Origin: an uncultured Erythrobacter sp.
GTDB taxonomy: Bacteria > Pseudomonadota > Alphaproteobacteria > Sphingomonadales > Sphingomonadaceae
DNA length: 64,000 bases
Direction: 5' to 3'
NCBI GenBank assembly: GCA_947488755.1
Contig: CANLAD010000001.1
Coordinates: 2,489,501-2,553,500, forward strand
In this document: in pieces, positions 1 to 9,053 of the stretch
Position numbering within the stretch: position 1 is the first letter of the stretch
Layout: every line of letters begins with the position of its first letter
Program-made: the position numbers and the translations under genes
The notes under the pieces: generated by a model
What the model was told of the DNA's origin: nothing
Databases searched by the model: none
Seen by the model: the letters and a program-made list of their open reading frames with translations, nothing else

Positions 1-184
1 GCACCATGCGCACCGACGGGCGCGCGTCCAGTGTCGCGGTGGCGAGCGCCATCGCGTTGGGATCGTTGATCTCGCTGACTTTCGCCGCGCCGAACCACTC
101 CTCGAACAGCGCGAAGGGATCGCCGCCAGAGGGGATCGCGCTGTCGGCGAGCTGTGCGTCGTCAAGGGTGGTGACATCGTTCAC
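1..184 (-). CDS. pdxH: Pyridoxamine 5'-phosphate oxidase, N-terminal part (cut by left edge)
   Basis: The reverse strand reads about 61 codons from a GTG at 184 and runs off the left edge. The translation (…[16 protein letters not shown]…, …[13 protein letters not shown]…, …RPSVRMV) matches the conserved N-terminus of PdxH, the FMN enzyme that oxidises pyridoxamine or pyridoxine 5'-phosphate to pyridoxal 5'-phosphate in the cytoplasm. The GTG start is preceded by GGAG about eight bases upstream and no in-frame ATG lies nearby. The catalytic and FMN-binding C-terminal part is outside the window. The gene is divergent from the DnaJ-like gene across about 140 bp, so that gap must hold both promoters. 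The ORF-track entry on the plus strand here is a shadow. Confidence 0.85.
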   Translation of the reverse strand, partial: MNDVTTLDDAQLADSAIPSGGDPFALFEEWFGAAKVSEINDPNAMALATATLDARPSVRMV

Positions 185-326
185 GTGATTGCTCCGATAG
201 CTTTGCAAAGGCGCTCTAGTCGCGAGCGCGCGGATAGCAAAGGTGGGGCCTCAATCAGGGCTTTGCGAGAGCGCAGGGCAACAAGCCCGCTTGCCCTTGC
301 GCACCGGCTCACCTAGCTAACACACC

Positions 327-1331
327 ATGGCCGATCCCTATAAGACCCTCGGCGTGGCGCGCACGGCTTCCGAAAAGGAAATCAAGGGCGCCTATCGCAA
401 GCTCGCCAAGGAACTTCACCCCGACCGGAACAAGGACAACCCCAAGGCGTCCGAACGTTTCTCCGCCGCGACGCAGGCCTATGACCTGCTGTCGGACAAG
501 GACAAGCGCGCGCAGTTCGATCGCGGCGAGATCGACGCGGACGGCAATCCGCTTAACCCATTTGCCGGAATGGGCGCGGGTCGCGGCGGCACTTATGGCG
601 CCGGATCGGGCGCAGGGCGACGACCGGGCGGCTATGGCGATGCGGAATTCGGCGGCTTCGGCACGGAGGACGTGGATCTGGGCGACTTGTTCGAAGGATT
701 GTTCGGTGGAGGCCGCGGACGCGCGCAGGAACCGCCGCCGCGGCGTGGAGGAATGGGCGGCTTTGGCGCGCGGGGCCAGCAACCCCCGCCCCGGCGCGGT
801 GCGGATATTCAGTATCGGCTCGCCGTACCCTTCGTCGATGCCGCTGCGGGCCGCGAACAGCGCATCACGCTGGCGGATGGCAAGGCGATCAATCTCAAGC
901 TTCCGGCCGGTGTCGAGGACGGCACGCAGATGCGCCTCAAGGGCAAGGGCCATGAAGGACCGGGCGGAAAGGGCGACGGGATCGTCATGGTCGAAGTCAC
1001 GCCGCACCCCTTCTTCCGCCGCGATGGCGACAATATCCGGATGGACCTGCCGATCACTCTCGACGAAGCGGTGCGCGGCGGAAAGGTGAAGTGCCCCACG
1101 GTCGATGGTCCGGTCATGCTGACGATCAAGCCGGGCACCAATGGCGGCACCGTCATGCGGCTGGGCGGCAAGGGCTGGACCAAGAAGGGCAAGGGCACCG
1201 GTGGCAAGACGCCGCGCGGCGACCAATTGGTCACGCTTGAAATCCAGCTGCCTGAAGACCTCTCCGCGCTGGAGGAAAAGCTGGGCGAGTGGCGTGATCC
1301 GGCCAGTCCGCGCGAGAAATTCGGGCTTTAG
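327..1331 (+). CDS. DnaJ C-terminal domain co-chaperone (CbpA type)
   Basis: This 334-residue co-chaperone is predicted to stimulate the ATPase of DnaK through its J domain and to hold non-native clients. Residues 1-70 form the J domain with the HPD motif at 31-33. A glycine/arginine-rich linker follows (about 80-155), then the two beta-sandwich substrate-binding domains of the DnaJ C-terminus (about 160-325). The four CxxCxGxG zinc repeats of true DnaJ are absent, which places it in the CbpA/DnaJ-class-II group. It is the first gene of a plus-strand run with the BrkB protein (27 bp gap) and fabI. The 918-bp antisense ORF over it is a codon-bias shadow. Confidence 0.9.
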   Translation: MADPYKTLGVARTASEKEIKGAYRKLAKELHPDRNKDNPKASERFSAATQAYDLLSDKDKRAQFDRGEIDADGNPLNPFAGMGAGRGGTYGAGSGAGRRPGGYGDAEFGGFGTEDVDLGDLFEGLFGGGRGRAQEPPPRRGGMGGFGARGQQPPPRRGADIQYRLAVPFVDAAAGREQRITLADGKAINLKLPAGVEDGTQMRLKGKGHEGPGGKGDGIVMVEVTPHPFFRRDGDNIRMDLPITLDEAVRGGKVKCPTVDGPVMLTIKPGTNGGTVMRLGGKGWTKKGKGTGGKTPRGDQLVTLEIQLPEDLSALEEKLGEWRDPASPREKFGL

Positions 1332-1358
1332 CGCTGTGACGGGAAAGCGGGCGATGCG

Positions 1359-2465
1359 GTGAACAGGCTCCCGACCCTTCCGCCGCGGTCAGAGCGCACG
1401 GTGGAATCGCTCTCGCCCGAGGCACGCCGCGAGCGCGCGCTGCGCGAACGCTCGCAGTTCAGCGGGGCCTTCGCGCCCGAGCACGATCGGCCCGGCATGG
1501 TCACGCGCCTCAAGAACCGGATCAAGCCGGGCACGCGTGTCTTTGAAGTCGCCAAGCGCACGATCGTGGGAACCTACAGCGACGGGTTCATGTATGCGGG
1601 CAATCTCGCCTATCTGGCGATGCTGGCGATCTTCCCGTTCTTCATTCTGGGCGCCGCCTTGTTCGAGCTGATCGGGGGGCGCGAGGAGACGGCGCGCCTG
1701 ATCTCCGCAGTGCTTGTATCCATGCCGCCCACCGTGCGCGAGGCCATCGCCCCGGTCGCCAATGATGTCATAAACGAGCGCGAGGGATGGCTGCTGTGGC
1801 TGGGCGCGGGCGTGGCGTTGTGGACCGTCTCCAGCCTGATCGAAACGATCCGCGAAATCCTGCGCCGGGCTTACGGCACGCCGGCGATCCATGCCTTCTG
1901 GAAGTACCGGCTGTTTTCCGCCGGTCTGATCCTCGCCGCGGTCATCCTGCTGATCGTGTCGCTGTTCGCGCAGGTCGCGATCGGCACCGCCCAACAGGTG
2001 ATCCTCGCGGGTTTCCCGCAATTGGTGGAGGCCATCGACACGCTGCGATTGAGCCGGGTCGTGCCCGCGTTCGGTCTGCTCGCCTCGCTTTATCTTCTGT
2101 TTTTCACGCTCACGCCGTCCTCCTATCGCTCCCGGGCCTACCCCAAATGGCCCGGCGCGCTGTTTACGGCGCTGTGGTGGCTCGGCGTCACCACCGCGCT
2201 GCCACCGGTGCTGAGCAATTTCCTGTCATATGACCTTACCTACGGCAGTCTGGGCGGCATCATAGTCGCGCTGCTGTTTTTCTGGCTGGTCGGGCTGGGA
2301 CTGGTTATCGGGGCGGAATTGAATGCCGCCCTGGCAGAGCCCGAAGTAGAGACGCTCGACCACGATGAGGATGGCGAGCAGATCGGCATGGTCTTGACCG
2401 GTGCGGAAATCGGCACTGAAGAGGGCGCGATGAGCGCGAGAACAGGCGAGGAGAGAAACGCGTGA
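1359..2465 (+). CDS. YihY/BrkB-family inner-membrane protein
   Basis: 368 residues with an N-terminal cytoplasmic stretch of about 75 residues and then roughly six hydrophobic segments, including the family-typical sequence around GFMYAGNLAYLAMLAIFPFF and a late segment around YGSLGGIIVALLFFWL. This is the YihY/UPF0761 (BrkB) family, whose transport role is unsettled; the old ribonuclease BN label is considered wrong. A polar, acidic C-terminal tail of about 40 residues follows the last membrane segment. The start is a GTG without a clear Shine-Dalgarno. The stop overlaps the GTG start of fabI by four bases, implying translational coupling. A second, shorter family member lies at 54559. Confidence 0.85.
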   Translation: MNRLPTLPPRSERTVESLSPEARRERALRERSQFSGAFAPEHDRPGMVTRLKNRIKPGTRVFEVAKRTIVGTYSDGFMYAGNLAYLAMLAIFPFFILGAALFELIGGREETARLISAVLVSMPPTVREAIAPVANDVINEREGWLLWLGAGVALWTVSSLIETIREILRRAYGTPAIHAFWKYRLFSAGLILAAVILLIVSLFAQVAIGTAQQVILAGFPQLVEAIDTLRLSRVVPAFGLLASLYLLFFTLTPSSYRSRAYPKWPGALFTALWWLGVTTALPPVLSNFLSYDLTYGSLGGIIVALLFFWLVGLGLVIGAELNAALAEPEVETLDHDEDGEQIGMVLTGAEIGTEEGAMSARTGEERNA

Positions 2466-3304
2466 CGGGATCGACACAGGGCGACCTGATGCAGGGAAAG
2501 CGCGGGCTGATCATGGGCCTTGCCAATGACAAGTCACTCGCCTGGGGCATCGCAAAAGCGCTGGCCGCGCAAGGGGCAGAGCTGGCCTTTTCCTATCAGG
2601 GCGACGCGCTCGCCAAACGGGTCAAGCCGCTCGCCGAGCAGCTCGGCAGCGATTTCACGTTCGAATGCGATGTGTCCGACATGGATTCGCTCGATGCGGC
2701 TTTCGCGACGCTGAAGGAACGCTGGGACACGATCGACTTCGTGGTCCACGCGATCGGCTTTTCCGACAAATCCGAATTGCGCGGCAAGTATGTCGATACC
2801 AGCCTCGACAACTTCCTGATGACGATGAACGTGTCGGCCTATTCGCTGGTCGCGGTGACGCAGCGCGCGGCAGCGATGATGCCGCCGGTGGATGATAACG
2901 GCAATGGCGGCGGGAGCATCCTGACGCTGACCTATTACGGCGCGGAAAAGGTGATCCCGCATTACAACGTCATGGGCGTGGCCAAGGCCGCTCTAGAGGC
3001 CAGTGTGCGCTATCTCGCGAACGACCTTGGCCCCGGCAACATCCGCGTCAATGCGCTCAGCGCCGGCCCGGTCAAGACGCTGGCGGCGAGCGGGATCGGC
3101 GACTTCCGCTACATCCTCAAATGGAACGAGCTGAATTCGCCCCTGCGCCGCAATATCACGATCGAGGATGTCGGCGGGGCGGGGCTGTATCTGCTTTCCG
3201 ACCTGTCCTCGGGCGTGAGCGGCGAGGTGCATCATGTCGATGGCGGGTATCACGTTGTGGGCATGAAGCAGGAAGACGCGCCCGATATCGCGCTCGACAA
3301 GTAG
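2462..3304 (+). CDS. fabI: Enoyl-ACP reductase (NADH), FabI
   Basis: FabI reduces trans-2-enoyl-ACP to acyl-ACP in the last step of each fatty-acid elongation cycle. The 280-residue protein shows the FabI variant of the SDR fold: the glycine-rich cofactor site GLANDKSLAWGIA near the N-terminus, the VHAIGF strand, and the catalytic region around residues 160-180 with the Tyr-x6-Lys pattern (YNVMGVAK). The C-terminal VDGGYHVVGM is also typical. The track start (GTG at 2462) gives an overlap of four bases with the upstream membrane-protein gene; a later ATG (MQGKRG) would also give a family-like N-terminus. This is the usual triclosan-type reductase, and I see no second enoyl reductase here. Downstream, it converges on the polysaccharide cluster. 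Confidence 0.95.
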   Translation: MTGSTQGDLMQGKRGLIMGLANDKSLAWGIAKALAAQGAELAFSYQGDALAKRVKPLAEQLGSDFTFECDVSDMDSLDAAFATLKERWDTIDFVVHAIGFSDKSELRGKYVDTSLDNFLMTMNVSAYSLVAVTQRAAAMMPPVDDNGNGGGSILTLTYYGAEKVIPHYNVMGVAKAALEASVRYLANDLGPGNIRVNALSAGPVKTLAASGIGDFRYILKWNELNSPLRRNITIEDVGGAGLYLLSDLSSGVSGEVHHVDGGYHVVGMKQEDAPDIALDK

Positions 3305-3346
3305 CGGGCGCTCGGCGGATATCGGCGCCGGGGCGCAGACGCCGGA

Positions 3347-4642
3347 TTACTTGACCCCGAAACCGCCCAGCACGATCCGCACGGTGCGCAGGATGATGAC
3401 GAGGTCCAGCCACAGCGAGAAGTTCTTGATGTAATAGAAGTCGTACCGGAGCTTGTCGTGGACCGAGCTGAGGTCGGCGACGTGGCCCTGATTGACCTGC
3501 GCCCAGCCGGTTATGCCCGGCCGAACGATGTGGCGATAGCTGTAGAACGGCAGCTCCGCTTCGTACCAGCGCGCCAGCGCATAAGCTTCGGGACGTGGGC
3601 CGATCCAGCTCATCTCGCCCCGCAACACATTGATGAGCTGTGGCACCTCGTCGATCCGATATCGCCGGATGAACGCGCCAACACGGGTGATTCGCGTATC
3701 GCGATCCTGTGTGACCGAAGCGACCCGCTCGTCATCGCGATCCTGCACGTCGTGCATGGAGCGGAACTTTAGAACCGTGAACGGTGCCCCCCCGCGCCCG
3801 ATCCGCGCCTGGCGAAAGAACACCGGCCCGCGCGAATCGAGCTTGATCGCCAGCGCCACGAGCACGCAGGGCACGAACACCAGCGGCAGGACCAGCAGCG
3901 CGGTCAACCTGTCGGCAAGCGACTTGATATCGGCGAAAGCACGATTGGGAATGAGCGATCCCAATGAGTTTTCCGACAGGTGCTCGATATCGACCCTGCC
4001 GGTCAGCGCCTCTTCAAGCTGCTTGAAATGATAGACCGGACACCCTTGCAGCGCGACGTCGGCCAGCGTCTGTTCCCATTCCGGTGGCAGGTCGGCGCGC
4101 AAATCGGCCACCACGCCATCGACACGGCCCGCCATCGGCAGGCGCGAGCGATCTATCGGCACGAATTGCGCCCACTTGATCGCCCCCAGCCGGGTCGCAT
4201 TGCCGATCGGCACGACCGCATAGCGCGGCAGACGTCCCCGCACGAGCGCAGAGGCGAAAAGCAGCGCGACGCCCACAGCAAGTGCGAAAGAGGAGACAAG
4301 ATAGGTATTGGAATAGTCGATTCGCAGCACCAGAACCACGATCGCGGCAACGGTATACGTGCCGATGAAGATAGGTAGCTCCGTCGCGACCTGCGTCACC
4401 CCGGGATAGACCCGCAGCCGCCGAGACAGGACCAGTCCGAAGCCAAAAGCACAGGCCGCCGCGATCACCGAATTGCCAAAGCTCGCCTGTGTCAGCTCCT
4501 TATCCTGAAACAGATAGACAATGAGCGCTGGCACAGCGAGCGCAAACAGCGAACCCAGCACCAATTGCGTGCTGAAGCGCTCCGTCAGAGAGCGTTTCGC
4601 ACGGGTCATCAGGACCGGGCTTGTCTGCACCTGCATGTTCAT
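3347..4642 (-). CDS. Polyprenyl-phosphate sugar-1-phosphate transferase (initiating EPS transferase)
   Basis: 431 residues. Four to five hydrophobic segments fill the N-terminal 140 residues, a CoA-binding-like soluble stretch follows, and from about residue 245 the sequence is a classic bacterial sugar transferase domain: a reentrant membrane helix, FRQARIGRGGAPFTVLKFRSM, DEVPQLINVLRGEMSWIGPRPE and RPGITGWAQVNQG. Members such as WcaJ and WbaP move a hexose-1-phosphate from a UDP-sugar to undecaprenyl phosphate to start each repeat unit. The sugar specificity cannot be read from sequence. It is the last gene of the minus-strand polysaccharide cluster but has a 112-bp gap before it, so it may have its own promoter. 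It converges with fabI. Confidence 0.92.
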   Translation of the reverse strand: MNMQVQTSPVLMTRAKRSLTERFSTQLVLGSLFALAVPALIVYLFQDKELTQASFGNSVIAAACAFGFGLVLSRRLRVYPGVTQVATELPIFIGTYTVAAIVVLVLRIDYSNTYLVSSFALAVGVALLFASALVRGRLPRYAVVPIGNATRLGAIKWAQFVPIDRSRLPMAGRVDGVVADLRADLPPEWEQTLADVALQGCPVYHFKQLEEALTGRVDIEHLSENSLGSLIPNRAFADIKSLADRLTALLVLPLVFVPCVLVALAIKLDSRGPVFFRQARIGRGGAPFTVLKFRSMHDVQDRDDERVASVTQDRDTRITRVGAFIRRYRIDEVPQLINVLRGEMSWIGPRPEAYALARWYEAELPFYSYRHIVRPGITGWAQVNQGHVADLSSVHDKLRYDFYYIKNFSLWLDLVIILRTVRIVLGGFGVK

Positions 4643-4754
4643 ATCGCGACCATCCTATTACAGCTACCGCTGCGTGCCGCACGCTATCAAGTCAAGAATG
4701 GATGTTGTTGTGCAATGACTTAGCGCGCCGGTTTTGCGACGAGGCTGCGCCGGA

Positions 4755-5588
4755 TCATGTTTCTTTCGCGGTGGAGCTATGCATTTTTCCGTGCTTGCGG
4801 ATGAAGATGCATAGCCCCTTGTCGAGCTGGGGCGGCAAGACGCGGTGAAGCAGCGCCTGCAGACCATAGATCGCACGCTTTCCGAAATGGTAGGTCGGAG
4901 TCGCGGAAGAGCGGAACCAGAAAACGTCGGCCCTGTCGCCAAAGTGCTTGCGCAAATCACCCGGCGTGTTGAGCTTGTAGGCCGTCGGGAAAATGTCCGC
5001 TTCCTTGCGCCCCGGCTGAACGAACCGTAGCACTTTCGCGTGCAGGCGATTGGGCACCAAGCGCGATGCGAGCGCGAGATAGCCCCATTTGTTCGGAGCG
5101 ATCGCGCAAATCCAACCGCCCGGCTTCGTCACGCGCAGCAATTCGTTTGCCGCCCATTCCGGGTCGGCCAGATGCTCGAAGACATAGCGCGAGACCACGA
5201 GATCGAAACGCTCGTCCTCATAGGGCAAATCCTGCCCTTGCTGGAGTACCGTCGCCTTGTCCAGCGTGCGGTTGTTGGCGACCACGGGGTCGACATCGCA
5301 GCCGTCGACGAAAGCGCAGCGACCGCGAAAGTTCTGCAGCCAGCGGCGGTAGTGTGATGGATCGTCCTCGAACCATTCCCCGCGCCCCGCCCCGAAATCG
5401 AGCACGACATCGTCAGGTTTGAGCAGCGCGGCGATCTGCGTGAAGAACATCACTTCGGGATCCAGATGGGCAAAGCCGGAAATGCGCGCCTCGGGGTGGA
5501 AGGCCTGGTCCATGCGCAATTGCTTTCCTGCACGGGCATAATCGACGGTGCCGAATGTCTGCAGGTCTGTATCCCGGCGCCGGGTCAT
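4755..5588 (-). CDS. Class I SAM-dependent methyltransferase
   Basis: 277 residues with a Rossmann methyltransferase core: motif I VLDFGAGRGEW (about residue 65), an acidic VDGCDVDP strand, then DLPYEDERFDLVVSRYVFEHL and LLRVTKPGGW. This is the Methyltransf_11/25 pattern found in small-molecule and sugar O-methyltransferases. The ATG overlaps the stop of the preceding glycosyltransferase by four bases, so it belongs to the polysaccharide operon and may methylate a sugar or the end of the glycan. The substrate is inferred from context only. Confidence 0.85.
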   Translation of the reverse strand: MTRRRDTDLQTFGTVDYARAGKQLRMDQAFHPEARISGFAHLDPEVMFFTQIAALLKPDDVVLDFGAGRGEWFEDDPSHYRRWLQNFRGRCAFVDGCDVDPVVANNRTLDKATVLQQGQDLPYEDERFDLVVSRYVFEHLADPEWAANELLRVTKPGGWICAIAPNKWGYLALASRLVPNRLHAKVLRFVQPGRKEADIFPTAYKLNTPGDLRKHFGDRADVFWFRSSATPTYHFGKRAIYGLQALLHRVLPPQLDKGLCIFIRKHGKMHSSTAKET

Positions 5589-6790
5589 GGCATCACCTTG
5601 TGAGATTTGGCGAGAGCGAATTCAATCTGCGAGGCAGCCGCATCGACCGAAAACAGCCGCTGCGCGAGAGCCTTGGCACGAACACCACTTGCTCGCAGCG
5701 CTTCGCGACTCTCGACCATCGCGCGCGCGAGCTCGGGCAAATCCGCTCCAGCTGGATCGGTCGAGACACGCCCAACCCCTTCGGCCTCGACCAGCGCGAT
5801 CATGTCGTTGCCCGGATTGACGCTCGCGAGCACGGGCAGGCCGGCATGGGTGTAGGCGATGAACTTGCCCGGGATGTTGTGCCAGCTGTGCCGGTGATCG
5901 AGCGCGACCATCCCGACATCGACCTGCGCGAACAGGCCCGGCATCTCGTCGATCCCGATCTCGTCATGGAAAGCGCAATTGGCAAGACCGCGCGTTTCCG
6001 CCAACGCTTTCAGCCGCCCCGCTTCCGATCCGCGCCCGACGAACAGGAAACCGAAGCGCTCGTCCTCACGCAGCGCGGTCGCCAGGTCGATCAGTTTGTC
6101 CATGCCCTGCGCGACGCCCATGTTTCCGGTGTAGGCAAACACGGTGCGCCCGGAGAGCGGACCGTTGGCCACGTCGATCGAGCATTCGCCCGGCACGCCC
6201 GGATCGGTCCAGTTCTGCAGCACCTCCACGTCCTTTCCGCGCGCGATATCGTCCGCGAAGAAGGCAAGGTTGCCCGGCGTCTGCACGCCGATCACGTCGG
6301 CAACGCGGTATTGCCCGCGCGCGATGGATTGTAGTAGGCGAAAGGCCGGGCCGCGCGTGATGAGCCCAAGATCGGCAGCCCATTCGGGGAAGATATCGCG
6401 CAGGATGAGGTATCCCGGCGCTCCTGACCTGGCCTTGAGCGAGCGGGCGAGGGGGCCGAAGAAGATGCTCGGCGAATACCATACCACTCCGTCGAACGCC
6501 GTAAGGTCGATCGCGCTCGTCTTCAGCCGTCGACGCATCAGAAACGGCATCGCCATCTCCGCCGCGAGCCGCACGGGGTAGGGCCGGTCGCGCGTTTCGG
6601 CGGTCTTGAGGCGCACGATGTCGACCCCGCGCTCGCGCTCGACCTGATACCCGGTCGAAAGCTGCGGGGCGGGGACCATCACAGTCACGTCGTGCCCACG
6701 CTCGGCCATCCGCACCGTTAAATCGCGCATGAGCACCGCGCCCGACGAGCGCATGGGCGGATAGGCATCGGTGATGAAAGCGAGCTTCAC
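5585..6790 (-). CDS. Glycosyltransferase family 4
   Basis: A 401-residue GT-B glycosyltransferase of the GT4 (WbuB-like) group. It begins VKLAFITDAYPPMRSSGAVLM, the donor-side N-terminal Rossmann fold of FNLx-type transferases. The C-terminal domain carries TVFAYTGNMGVAQGM, FLFVGRGSEAGRL and PGKFIAYTHAGLPVLASV. WbuB-like enzymes add N-acetyl-L-fucosamine in several O-antigens, which would suit the CapEFG genes directly upstream, but that specificity is inference. The track gives a GTG at 6820 that overlaps capG; I chose the GTG at 6790 because the family fold starts there. Neither start has a clear Shine-Dalgarno. It overlaps the methyltransferase gene by four bases. Confidence 0.88.
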   Translation of the reverse strand: MKLAFITDAYPPMRSSGAVLMRDLTVRMAERGHDVTVMVPAPQLSTGYQVERERGVDIVRLKTAETRDRPYPVRLAAEMAMPFLMRRRLKTSAIDLTAFDGVVWYSPSIFFGPLARSLKARSGAPGYLILRDIFPEWAADLGLITRGPAFRLLQSIARGQYRVADVIGVQTPGNLAFFADDIARGKDVEVLQNWTDPGVPGECSIDVANGPLSGRTVFAYTGNMGVAQGMDKLIDLATALREDERFGFLFVGRGSEAGRLKALAETRGLANCAFHDEIGIDEMPGLFAQVDVGMVALDHRHSWHNIPGKFIAYTHAGLPVLASVNPGNDMIALVEAEGVGRVSTDPAGADLPELARAMVESREALRASGVRAKALAQRLFSVDAAASQIEFALAKSHKVMP

Positions 6791-6804
6791 GCGGGGCCAG
6801 GCAG

Positions 6805-7935
6805 TCAGTATCGCTTCCACACGGTGCGATTGACGTAATCGGTGTAGCTGTGGAGCAGCCGCACGACTTTGTCGGAGACATTGGGCATCGAATAATCGCC
6901 GGGCAGGCGGATCAGGCGCGCATCGCCGCGCGGTTGATCGGCCAGAATGTCGAGCGCCTGCATCACGCGCTCCGATCCCAGCCCCACCATCATCGCCGCG
7001 GCTTCCTCCATTCCCTCGGGCCGCTCATGCGCTTCGCGGATGTTGAGCGCCGGGAAGTTGAGGATAGAGGCCTCCTCACTGATCGTGCCACTGTCGGACA
7101 GCACCGCGCGGGCCTGCATCTGCAGCCGGTTGTAGTCGGTGAAGCCGAGCGGTTTCATCAGCCGGATCTGCGGATCGAGCGTGACGCCCGCACGATCGAT
7201 CCGATTGCGGGTGCGCGGATGGGTCGAGACAATCACGGGCAGCGCGAACTTCTGCGCGACGGCGTTGAGGGTCTCGACCAGGGCAGCAAAGCTGGTCTCG
7301 GGCTCGATATTCTCCTCACGATGCGCGCTCACGAGGAAATACTCGCCGGGCTCAAGCTCCAGCCGATCGAGCACGTCGGAGCCTTCGATCCGGTCGCGAT
7401 AATGCCCGAGCACTTCGAACATCGGGCTGCCGGTCTTGATGATAAGGTCGGCGGGCAAGCCTTCCGCCAGCAGATATTCGCGCGCGATATCGCTGTAGGT
7501 CAGGTTCACATCCGCGGTGTGATCGACGATCCGGCGGTTGATTTCCTCCGGCACGCGCTGGTCGAAACAGCGATTGCCCGCCTCCATGTGAAAGGTCGGG
7601 ATCTTTCGGCGCTTCGCCGGGATGACGGACAGGCAGCTATTGGTGTCACCCAGCACCAGCAGCGCTTCGGGTCGGTGCTCGTCCAGCAGCGCGTCGAGCT
7701 TGATGATGACCTGCCCGATCGTTTCCGCCGCACTTGATCCGGCGGCATCGAGGACATGGTCGGGCATCTTAAGGCCCAGATCGTCGAAGAAAATCTGGTT
7801 GAGCTCGTGATCGTAATTCTGCCCGGTGTGGACCAGCGTGTGGTCGCAATACCGATCGAGCGCCGGGAGCACGCGCGACAGCCGGATTATCTCGGGCCGG
7901 GTGCCGATCACCGTCATCACCTTGAGCTTGCTCAT
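6805..7935 (-). CDS. capG: UDP-sugar 2-epimerase (CapG/FnlC type)
   Basis: 376 residues of the WecB/UDP-GlcNAc 2-epimerase superfamily: KVMTVIGTRPEIIRL at the N-terminus, HTGQNYDHELNQIFF, LVLGDTNS, FHMEAGNRCFDQRVPEEINR and LSDSGTISEEASI. Because it lies directly after capE and capF with four-base overlaps, it most likely acts last in UDP-N-acetyl-L-fucosamine synthesis, converting the UDP-2-acetamido-2,6-dideoxy-L-talose intermediate by 2-epimerisation (CapG/FnlC/WbjD). A related alternative is WbpI, which epimerises UDP-GlcNAc3NAcA to the ManNAc3NAcA form, since wbp-type genes share the cluster; gene order favours CapG. Confidence 0.88.
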   Translation of the reverse strand: MSKLKVMTVIGTRPEIIRLSRVLPALDRYCDHTLVHTGQNYDHELNQIFFDDLGLKMPDHVLDAAGSSAAETIGQVIIKLDALLDEHRPEALLVLGDTNSCLSVIPAKRRKIPTFHMEAGNRCFDQRVPEEINRRIVDHTADVNLTYSDIAREYLLAEGLPADLIIKTGSPMFEVLGHYRDRIEGSDVLDRLELEPGEYFLVSAHREENIEPETSFAALVETLNAVAQKFALPVIVSTHPRTRNRIDRAGVTLDPQIRLMKPLGFTDYNRLQMQARAVLSDSGTISEEASILNFPALNIREAHERPEGMEEAAAMMVGLGSERVMQALDILADQPRGDARLIRLPGDYSMPNVSDKVVRLLHSYTDYVNRTVWKRY

Positions 7936-9053
7936 GCGCTCTTGTCCGCGATCAAATGGGCGATGGTGTCCGGGCGCTCGGGCTCGAACCGCTCATTCGC
8001 CCACAGCACAACGATCATCTCGTCATCGCCGGTATTGGTAATGTCGTGCGCCCAGCCCGGCACGGTGTCGACCACTTGCGGCCTGTCGCCCGAGACCGCG
8101 ATCTCGAATGTCTCGCCGGTGACCATGTGGCGAAACTTCATCAACGCCTGCCCCTGCACGACCAGAAACTTCTCGGTCTTCGTATGGTGGTAATGCCCGC
8201 CGCGCGTGACGCCCGGCCCTGCGGTGAAGAACGATACCTGGCCTGCATTTTCGGTCCGCAGCATTTCGGCAAAGCGCCCGCGCGGATCGGCATGGACGGT
8301 GAGGTCGTAAGCGATCTTCTCGGTCGGTAGATAGCTGACATAGGTGGCGTAGAGCGCTCGGGTAAGGCCGGTGCCGACATCGCCCACGGTCCGCGTGTTC
8401 GGGATGGCGGCGAAAGCGCGCATCCGGTCCGCCACCTCGCCGACCGTGGTTTTATAGACCGGCGCGACTTCGCCGCTGTGGAGTCCCGGCGCGTGATCGC
8501 TATCGAGCCAGCGGATGATCTCGGCTACCACATCGTCGATATAGACGAGCGGCAGCGGCGCGGCGGGGTCGTTAATCGGCAGGTCCAATCCGCGCGCGGC
8601 ATTATGGGCGAAGGTGGCAACGGCAGAATTGTAATTCGGGCGGCACCATTTGCCGAAGATATTGGGAAAGCGATAGACGCACGCATGCCCGCCCGCCTCA
8701 CCATATGCCTCCAGCGCGCGCTCGCCAGCAAGCTTGCTTTCACCATAGGGCGTGTCGTTGCCCGCCTGCGTCGAGGAGGCGAACAGGATCGGGGGAGCCG
8801 TGTCGGACCGCGCGGCCACGTCTGCGATCTTTTGCGTCAGCCCGGCGTTCACCCGCTCGAACTGGGCCGGGTCGTCGGGCCGGTTCTCCCCCGCGAGGTG
8901 AACGATGGCGTCGGCTTGCCGGATCAGGGCGTCAAGATCGCCGATATCCGTATCTCGCGTGAAATGCAGCGTCTTGAATCGCTCAAGCTCCGACAGGCGC
9001 AGACACAGGTTCTTGCCTACAAAACCCCTCGCTCCGGTCACCAGAACCTTCAC
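7932..9053 (-). CDS. capF: CapF/FnlB bifunctional epimerase-reductase (SDR plus cupin)
   Basis: 373 residues in two domains. The N-terminal SDR (MKVLVTGARGFVGKNL, AIVHLAGENRPDD, SSTQAGNDTPYGESKLAGE with the YxxxK pair) runs to about residue 250. A C-terminal cupin follows, with the metal-site-like GGHYHHTKTEKFLVV and DTVPGWAHDITN. This architecture is specific to CapF/FnlB/WbjC, in which the cupin does C3 epimerisation and the SDR does NADPH reduction at C4 of the 4-keto sugar made by CapE. It is the second step to UDP-N-acetyl-L-fucosamine. It overlaps capE and capG by four bases each, so the three are translationally coupled. The domain order and key residues appear complete. Confidence 0.93.
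   Translation of the reverse strand: MKVLVTGARGFVGKNLCLRLSELERFKTLHFTRDTDIGDLDALIRQADAIVHLAGENRPDDPAQFERVNAGLTQKIADVAARSDTAPPILFASSTQAGNDTPYGESKLAGERALEAYGEAGGHACVYRFPNIFGKWCRPNYNSAVATFAHNAARGLDLPINDPAAPLPLVYIDDVVAEIIRWLDSDHAPGLHSGEVAPVYKTTVGEVADRMRAFAAIPNTRTVGDVGTGLTRALYATYVSYLPTEKIAYDLTVHADPRGRFAEMLRTENAGQVSFFTAGPGVTRGGHYHHTKTEKFLVVQGQALMKFRHMVTGETFEIAVSGDRPQVVDTVPGWAHDITNTGDDEMIVVLWANERFEPERPDTIAHLIADKSA

Noticed and set aside
309-1226. 305-codon ORF antisense to the DnaJ-like gene
   Set aside because: Same strand-shadow pattern as elsewhere in GC-rich DNA; low-complexity protein with no motif, while the plus strand encodes a clear J domain.
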